This document shows, one piece after another, positions 6,552 through 10,551 of a stretch of 10,551 nucleotides of DNA. The notes below the pieces were generated by a model that saw only the letters and a list, made by a program, of their open reading frames with translations, was not told the origin of the DNA and made no database searches. The position numbers and the translations under genes were made by a program. Location: the NCBI GenBank assembly GCA_900767685.1, contig CAAGAB010000254.1:1-10551 (forward strand). Reading direction: 5' to 3'. The stretch comes from an uncultured Coprococcus sp. Lineage in GTDB: Bacteria; Bacillota_A; Clostridia; Lachnospirales; Lachnospiraceae. Numbering within the stretch: position 1 is the first letter of the stretch; each line of letters opens with the position of its first letter.

Positions 6552-7877
6552 TTAAAATCCTATGTGTCTGTTGTCTGTGATTCTCTTTGCCTTGCCCTCT
6601 GAACGTGGAATGGTCTTAGGCGGAACCAATTCAACCTTTGCGCTGATAAGCAGAGTCTGTTTGATATCAGTCTTTATGCGGGCAGCAACCTTCTCAATCT
6701 TTGAAGAATCGCTCATGTCCACATCCTCCTTGAGTTCAACCTGAACTGTCAGCTTATCCTGTGAATTCACACGGTCGACAACCAGCATGTAGTGAGCTGA
6801 TGCCTCTTTAACACCAAGAAGTACTGACTCTATCTGGCTTGGGAAAACATTTACACCACGTATTACGAGCATATCATCTGTCCGTCCTGTGATACGGCTC
6901 ATCTTGACCGTTGTTCTTCCACATGCGCATGTGCCGTGAGTAAGTGTGCATATATCATGTGTCCTGTATCTGATCATAGGAGTACCAGTCTTAGTAAGAG
7001 TTGTAAATACAAGCTCTCCCGGAACTCCGTCCGGAAGCGGTTCTTCTGTGACAGGATCAATAATCTCCGCGAGGACATGATCCTCGTTGATGTGCATTCC
7101 ATTCTTCTCAAAGCACTCAAATGCAACTCCAGGTCCACCTATCTCAGTTAATCCATATATATCAAATGCATCAAAGTCGAGGAGCTCCTCAAGATGCTGT
7201 CTCATCTCCTCAGTCCATGGCTCAGCGCCAAAACATCCAGACTTAAGCTTAAGTTCAGATGGATCAATACCCATCTCTCTGATCGTCTCTGCAAGATATG
7301 TAGCATATGAAGGTGTACAGCAAAGCATTGTAGCACCAAGCTCTTTCATCATCGTGATCTGTCTCTGTGTATTACCTGATGACATCGGTACCACCATGGC
7401 TCCAACCTCGGTAGCCCCCTGATGAGCACCGAGTCCGCCTGTGAACAATCCATAACCGTAAGCTATCTGGATGATATCATCCTCTCCAGCTCCGGCACAC
7501 CTGAATGCCCTGGCAACCATCTCTGTCCATACATCAATATCATTACGTGTATATCCTGTTACGATAGGCTTTCCTGTGGTTCCTGATGAACCCTGTATTC
7601 TGATGATGTCCTTCTTGTCCGCAGCAAACAATCCAAATGGGAAATTATCCCTGAGATCTGTCTTCTGTGTAAACGGAAGCTTTGTTATATCATCTATTGT
7701 CTCTATATCCTCCGGCTTTACCCCAGCTTCATCCATTCTGGCTCTGTATGCCGGAACATTTGCATATTCAAGCTCTACTGTCTTTCTAAGTCTCTCCCCC
7801 TGAAGTTTCTTTCTCTCTTCAGGATCCATACACTCCATCTCTTTATTATAGATGTAATGAATCTTCTTCTGTATCAT
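6552..7877 (-). CDS. paaK: Phenylacetate-CoA ligase (aryl-acetate:CoA ligase)
   Basis: The 441-residue protein is a PaaK-type adenylate-forming enzyme (EC 6.2.1.30) that activates phenylacetate or related aryl acids to CoA thioesters via an acyl-AMP. Visible motifs in order: P-loop SSGTTGKP (97-104), YGLTE (241-245), RYRTHD (303-308) with the ribose-binding aspartate, a CxC pair in HGTCACGR (317, 319), hinge GRTDDMLVIRG (331-341), and the C-terminal PRSEGKAKR (424-432). ATG at 7877 has GGAGG about 11 bases upstream and gives the usual IYNKEMECM start. An open TTG extension to 7961 would begin at the predicted transcription start, so it is not used. No paa catabolic genes or iorAB are adjacent. 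In gut anaerobes such enzymes often handle aryl acids from amino-acid fermentation (inference), and the exact substrate is uncertain. Confidence 0.9.
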   Translation of the reverse strand: MIQKKIHYIYNKEMECMDPEERKKLQGERLRKTVELEYANVPAYRARMDEAGVKPEDIETIDDITKLPFTQKTDLRDNFPFGLFAADKKDIIRIQGSSGTTGKPIVTGYTRNDIDVWTEMVARAFRCAGAGEDDIIQIAYGYGLFTGGLGAHQGATEVGAMVVPMSSGNTQRQITMMKELGATMLCCTPSYATYLAETIREMGIDPSELKLKSGCFGAEPWTEEMRQHLEELLDFDAFDIYGLTEIGGPGVAFECFEKNGMHINEDHVLAEIIDPVTEEPLPDGVPGELVFTTLTKTGTPMIRYRTHDICTLTHGTCACGRTTVKMSRITGRTDDMLVIRGVNVFPSQIESVLLGVKEASAHYMLVVDRVNSQDKLTVQVELKEDVDMSDSSKIEKVAARIKTDIKQTLLISAKVELVPPKTIPRSEGKAKRITDNRHIGF

Positions 7878-7965
7878 AACTTCACTGTCCTCCATAAGTT
7901 GAAACAGGCTGACGTTTGTGCAACCTGCCAATTTTGTATGACGCTTTAGCGCGCCAAACAACTAA

Positions 7966-7994
7966 ATTGTACATACATATTATAGCGATGTCAA
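7966..7994 (-). promoter_or_regulatory. paaK promoter
   Basis: On the minus strand the consensus TTGACA (7989-7994) is followed after exactly 17 bases by TACAAT (7966-7971). Transcription would start near 7959, giving a leader of about 82 nt. This is one of the strongest promoters in the window and diverges from the thiamine operon promoter about 100 bases away. Confidence 0.75.
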
Positions 7995-8089
7995 GGAAAA
8001 GCCTCCAAACATTTATTATTATTTTACCCATCACTGCATTTTTATATAATCTTTACGCCAAAGCATGCTATATACCGCATATATTTCTA

Positions 8090-8118
8090 TTGCAATAGTC
8101 ATTTACAAGTCGTATAGT
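8090..8118 (+). promoter_or_regulatory. Thiamine operon promoter
   Basis: TTGCAA (8090-8095) and TATAGT (8113-8118) are separated by 17 bases. Transcription would start near 8125, just before the TPP aptamer, as expected for a riboswitch-controlled operon. Confidence 0.65.
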
Positions 8119-8138
8119 TATATCTGACAATAGCACAG

Positions 8139-8231
8139 AGACACGGGAGCTTGTATGACAGGCTGAGAGGAAGGTGTGACCTTCGACCGGGAACCTGATT
8201 TGGATAATGCCAACGTAGGGATGCCTGACAG
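8139..8231 (+). promoter_or_regulatory. TPP riboswitch aptamer (THI element)
   Basis: All hallmark blocks of the thiamine pyrophosphate aptamer are present in order: ACACGGGAGC (8141-8150), GGCTGAGA (8161-8168) in the pyrimidine-sensing arm, a variable P3 hairpin AAGGTGTGACCTT (8171-8183), GAACCTGAT (8191-8199), then TGGATAATGCCAACGTAGGG (8201-8220) in the pyrophosphate-sensing arm. P1 can close with CA..CAG pairing to TG..CTG around 8137-8143 and 8222-8227. Binding of TPP should lower expression of thiS-thiG-thiH downstream. The switch to thiS distance is long (about 250 bases). Confidence 0.97.
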
Positions 8232-8357
8232 TTCATGATCAGTATTTGATTCTCAATAATTGATAAATTATATCGAACACACAGATCATGCCCGGTGCAC
8301 AGCCGGATATATCTATATTACATTCAGACGTGATATCGTCTACCAACGAAGATATTA
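8232..8357 (+). other. Long leader between TPP aptamer and terminator, no gene
   Basis: No ribosome site precedes a start codon here. Short folds are visible: CATGATC/GATCATG (8234-8240 with 8284-8290) enclosing ATAATT/AATTAT, CCGG/CCGG around 8292-8306, and AGACG/CGTCT near 8325-8341. CATGATC lies immediately after the aptamer and could form part of a switching helix. A TTG-initiated frame in phase with thiS runs through it but lacks support. Confidence 0.35.
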
Positions 8358-8440
8358 TTGGAGTTACCGAATCAGCCGCAATGGAATTTCGCTAGGGAAA
8401 TCCATCAACGAGGTCACCGATCCCGGGGCTCCATTTTTTT
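8358..8440 (+). terminator. Candidate riboswitch-controlled terminator before thiS
   Basis: GGAGTT (8360-8365) pairs with GGCTCC (8427-8432, two G-U pairs). CCG (8367-8369) then pairs with CGG (8424-8426), and ATC (8371-8373) with GAT (8419-8421), giving 12 pairs broken by a bulge and a small internal loop. An inner hairpin, ATGGAATTTC/GAAATCCAT (8381-8390 with 8397-8405), fills the loop. Seven T follow directly (8434-8440). This looks like the off-switch of the TPP riboswitch, though it is unusually far (about 130 bases) from the aptamer. Confidence 0.5.
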
Positions 8441-8478
8441 GTGCAAAATCTAGTCAAATAATCATTGGAGGAAGGACT

Positions 8479-8676
8479 ATGGTAACAGTAAACGGAAAAG
8501 AAAAGGATGTCGCAGGGAAAAATCTATCGGCATTTCTCAAAGAAGAGCACTACAAGCCTGTCCGGGTTGTGGTTGAAATCAACGAAGAGATCATACCAAG
8601 GGAAAATTACGGAGATATCACCCTGCGTGATGGCGATCTGGTAGAAGTCGTCAGTTTTATGGGAGGCGGCGCGTAA
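8479..8676 (+). CDS. thiS: Sulfur carrier protein ThiS
   Basis: The 65-residue ubiquitin-like protein begins MVTVNGKEKDV and ends VEVVSFMGGGA. ThiS is adenylated and thiocarboxylated at its C-terminal glycine by ThiF and a sulfur donor, then delivers sulfur to ThiG for the thiamine thiazole ring. ATG at 8479 has GGAGGAAGG 4-12 bases upstream. The frame stays open leftward to 8260, but that stretch overlaps the terminator fold and has no ribosome site. Length and fold pattern fit the family. The odd point is the last residue: an alanine follows Gly-Gly-Gly, whereas active ThiS must end in Gly-Gly, so the alanine would need removal or the end is atypical. First gene of thiS-thiG-thiH; thiF is not in the window. 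Confidence 0.92.
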   Translation: MVTVNGKEKDVAGKNLSAFLKEEHYKPVRVVVEINEEIIPRENYGDITLRDGDLVEVVSFMGGGA

Positions 8677-8759
8677 CACCAGACAGACCAGCCTATTATT
8701 GCAGTCCACCGTGACTGCCCACTAAAGAACCAGCTTAATATCCAAGGAGGACTAACAAA

Positions 8760-9530
8760 ATGTGTAATGACAAACTTATAATCGGAGGACACGAATTTAA
8801 CTCAAGATTCATTCTCGGATCAGGAAAATACTCAATGAAACTTATCGAGTCAGCAATTAAAGATGCCGGAGCAGAGATAATAACACTCGCCGTACGACGT
8901 GCAAATACGCGTGAAGAGGAAAATATCATAGACTTCATTCCAAAAGGAGTAACTCTTCTCCCCAATACCAGCGGCGCAAGAAATGCCGAAGAAGCTGTGC
9001 GCATTGCCAGACTTGCCAGAGCTCTTGGTTGTGGCGATTTTGTCAAGGTTGAGATAATGCGCGACAGTAAATACCTTCTTCCTGACAACCAGGAGACAAT
9101 CAAAGCAACTGAAGCGCTTGCAAACGAAGGCTTTATCGTACTGCCTTACATGTATCCTGACCTGAACACAGCAAGAGACCTGGTAAACGCCGGTGCAGCC
9201 GCGGTTATGCCGCTCGCTTCCCCTATTGGTTCCAACAAAGGATTGGCAACAAAGGACTTTATACAGATCCTCATAGATGAGATCGAACTTCCTATTATAG
9301 TTGATGCAGGCATCGGAAGGCCTTCCCAGGCGTGTGAAGCCATGGAGATGGGAGCGTCAGCCATCATGGCCAACACTGCACTTGCAACAGCCGGAGATCT
9401 TCCTCTCATGGCTTCCGCATTCAAGGATGCCATAAACGCCGGCCGAAAGGCTTACCTTGCAGGACTTGGACGCGTTCTTACAAGAGGGGCATCCGCATCA
9501 GATCCACTGACCGGATTTCTGCACGACTAA
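8760..9530 (+). CDS. thiG: Thiazole synthase ThiG
   Basis: The 256-residue TIM-barrel enzyme (EC 2.8.1.10) condenses 1-deoxy-D-xylulose 5-phosphate, dehydroglycine and ThiS-thiocarboxylate into the thiazole phosphate. The Schiff-base lysine is K96 in DFVKVEI. Other family blocks are FILGSGKY (17-24), [20 protein letters not shown] (66-85), [26 protein letters not shown] and a C-terminal phosphate-binding stretch with [12 protein letters not shown] at 8760 follows AAGGAGG with about 9 bases spacing. The 83-base gap after thiS includes a 6-bp hairpin (GCAGTC/GACTGC, 8701-8706 with 8713-8718), possibly tuning expression. It is complete, in frame and clearly functional by sequence, in the same TPP-controlled operon as thiS and thiH. 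Confidence 0.96.
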   Translation: MCNDKLIIGGHEFNSRFILGSGKYSMKLIESAIKDAGAEIITLAVRRANTREEENIIDFIPKGVTLLPNTSGARNAEEAVRIARLARALGCGDFVKVEIMRDSKYLLPDNQETIKATEALANEGFIVLPYMYPDLNTARDLVNAGAAAVMPLASPIGSNKGLATKDFIQILIDEIELPIIVDAGIGRPSQACEAMEMGASAIMANTALATAGDLPLMASAFKDAINAGRKAYLAGLGRVLTRGASASDPLTGFLHD

Positions 9531-9546
9531 GGGAGGCAATATATAC

Positions 9547-10551
9547 ATGAAAATCAACACACCAACCAATAATAAAATAACCCCAAACGAACATGCCAGC
9601 CACGAGCATTCGGCTGGAAATGATTTTCTGATTGACTCAGAATATATCTCTCCTGAGGCCCTTGCAATAAAGCATCGTCTCGAGACTGATCCCACATCGA
9701 GAAAAAACCATATGGAATACCTGCCCGGCATGGAGGTCATAAACTCTGACGTCCGTTCAAAAGTCCTGGAACATATGAACAGCTTTGATTACAGCAAGTA
9801 CACAGGCAGGGACGTGATGAAAGCTCTTGAACATGAAACATGCAGCATAGGTGACTTTAAAGCACTTCTCTCTCCCGCCGCCGAACCCTTTCTTGAGCTC
9901 ATGGCTCAGCGTGCAAGCCGAGAGACCAGCAAACACTTTGGCAACACAGTCTACATGTTCACGCCTCTTTATATAGCCAACTACTGTGAGAACTATTGTG
10001 TGTACTGTGGATTCAATTGTTACAACCATATCAATCGTATGAAGCTGTCCGCAGAGCAGATTGAAAAAGAAATGAAGATCATTGCAGACAGTGGCATGGA
10101 AGAAATTCTTATTTTAACAGGTGAAAGCCGCAGCCAGAGTGATGTAACCTATATAGGTGAGGCCTGCAAGCTGGCGAGAAAGTACTTCCGCATGGTCGGG
10201 CTTGAAATATATCCTGTCAATACGGATGAATACCGTTATCTGCACGAATGCGGTGCCGACTACGTGACTGTGTTCCAGGAGACATACGATGCTGACAAAT
10301 ACGAAACCCTCCATCTTATGGGACACAAAAGAGTCTGGCCGTACAGATTCGATGCGCAGGAACGCGCACTTATGGGTGGCATGCGGGGAGTTGCATTCTC
10401 CGCGCTCCTCGGTCTGTCAGATTTCAGAAAAGATGCTCTGGCTACAGCACTGCATGCATACTATCTGCAAAGGAAATATCCTCATGCTGAGATGTCGCTG
10501 TCCTGTCCAAGACTTAGACCCATCATCAACAAAGATCGGAAGAGCGTCGTG
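9547..10551 (+). CDS. thiH: 2-iminoacetate synthase ThiH (tyrosine lyase), 3' truncated by contig end
   Basis: This radical-SAM enzyme (EC 4.1.99.19) cleaves tyrosine to dehydroglycine and p-cresol for ThiG, and is typical of anaerobes. The 4Fe-4S motif is CENYCVYC with C147, C151 and C154. Other ThiH blocks are ALLSPAAEPFLELMAQ (107-122), LTGESRS, GLEIYPVNTDEY, VFQETYD, FSALLGLSDFRKDA and SCPRLRP near the cut. ATG at 9547 follows GGGAGG at about 10 bases. The cysteines lie near residue 150 against about 85-92 in E. coli ThiH, so the N-terminus is extended by roughly 60 residues, the first 25 or so being His/Asn-rich. The frame is open to the edge, but codons from 10533 on come from adapter sequence: the final DRKSVV is artefact, and genuine coding ends at about residue 328. 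Confidence 0.95.
   Translation, partial: MKINTPTNNKITPNEHASHEHSAGNDFLIDSEYISPEALAIKHRLETDPTSRKNHMEYLPGMEVINSDVRSKVLEHMNSFDYSKYTGRDVMKALEHETCSIGDFKALLSPAAEPFLELMAQRASRETSKHFGNTVYMFTPLYIANYCENYCVYCGFNCYNHINRMKLSAEQIEKEMKIIADSGMEEILILTGESRSQSDVTYIGEACKLARKYFRMVGLEIYPVNTDEYRYLHECGADYVTVFQETYDADKYETLHLMGHKRVWPYRFDAQERALMGGMRGVAFSALLGLSDFRKDALATALHAYYLQRKYPHAEMSLSCPRLRPIINKDRKSVV
10533..10551. other. Illumina adapter sequence at contig end (assembly artefact)
   Basis: The last 19 bases, AGATCGGAAGAGCGTCGTG, are identical to the start of the standard Illumina TruSeq adapter read-through sequence. They are appended to the thiH frame and encode the spurious tail DRKSVV. The bases are not genomic and should be trimmed. 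Confidence 0.96.

Noticed and set aside
7878..7961. TTG start of paaK at 7961
   Set aside because: It lies at the predicted transcription start and leaves no leader; PaaK homologues begin near the IYNKEMECM segment.
8360..8433. tRNA-like 3' end (CCCGGGGCTCCA) before thiS
   Set aside because: No D-arm, anticodon arm or T-loop in proper positions; it is better explained as the terminator stem.
8260..8478. Open frame upstream of and in phase with thiS (72 extra residues from a TTG)
   Set aside because: No ribosome site, composition not protein-like, overlaps the terminator fold, and the ATG at 8479 has an excellent Shine-Dalgarno site and matches known ThiS starts.

Overview
The window most likely comes from an anaerobic, moderate-GC member of the Clostridia, with Lachnospiraceae the best guess. 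This rests on strong purine-rich Shine-Dalgarno sites, sigma-A-type promoters, an oxygen-sensitive ThiH route to thiazole, an ATP-type PEP carboxykinase and a PaaK of the anaerobe type. Genus cannot be settled from sequence alone. The last 19 bases match an Illumina adapter, so the right edge is almost certainly the end of an assembled contig, not a natural boundary.

Layout: positions 1-7877 read leftward and the remainder reads rightward. From the left: the N-terminal third of pckA (minus strand, cut by the edge) with its promoter; then a three-gene minus-strand operon made of a MotA/ExbB/ZorA-like membrane protein, a MotB/OmpA/ZorB-like partner and a voltage-gated-type K+ channel with a C-terminal RCK-like domain. 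The first two genes overlap by 4 bases and the channel follows after 18 bases. A promoter and a leader with two strong hairpins precede the operon. A 1-kb AT-rich intergenic stretch follows, with short repeats, a symmetric terminator and the putP terminator. Next come putP (Na+/proline symporter) with a promoter, a folded leader and an 18-bp-phased repeat array, and then paaK (aryl-acetate CoA ligase) with a near-consensus promoter.

Divergent from paaK is the thiazole operon: promoter, TPP riboswitch, a long leader ending in a terminator-like fold, then thiS, thiG and thiH (cut by the contig end). ThiS carries sulfur as a C-terminal thiocarboxylate, ThiH makes dehydroglycine from tyrosine, and ThiG condenses these with deoxyxylulose 5-phosphate. 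The riboswitch should shut the operon down when thiamine pyrophosphate is plentiful.

The most unusual part is the stator-like pair coupled to a K+ channel. It has the ZorA/ZorB membrane architecture of Zorya anti-phage systems, but a short ZorA tail and none of the Zorya effector genes nearby. Other points worth a second look are the extra alanine after the Gly-Gly end of ThiS, the N-terminal extension of ThiH, the distant terminator of the riboswitch, and the repeat array upstream of putP.
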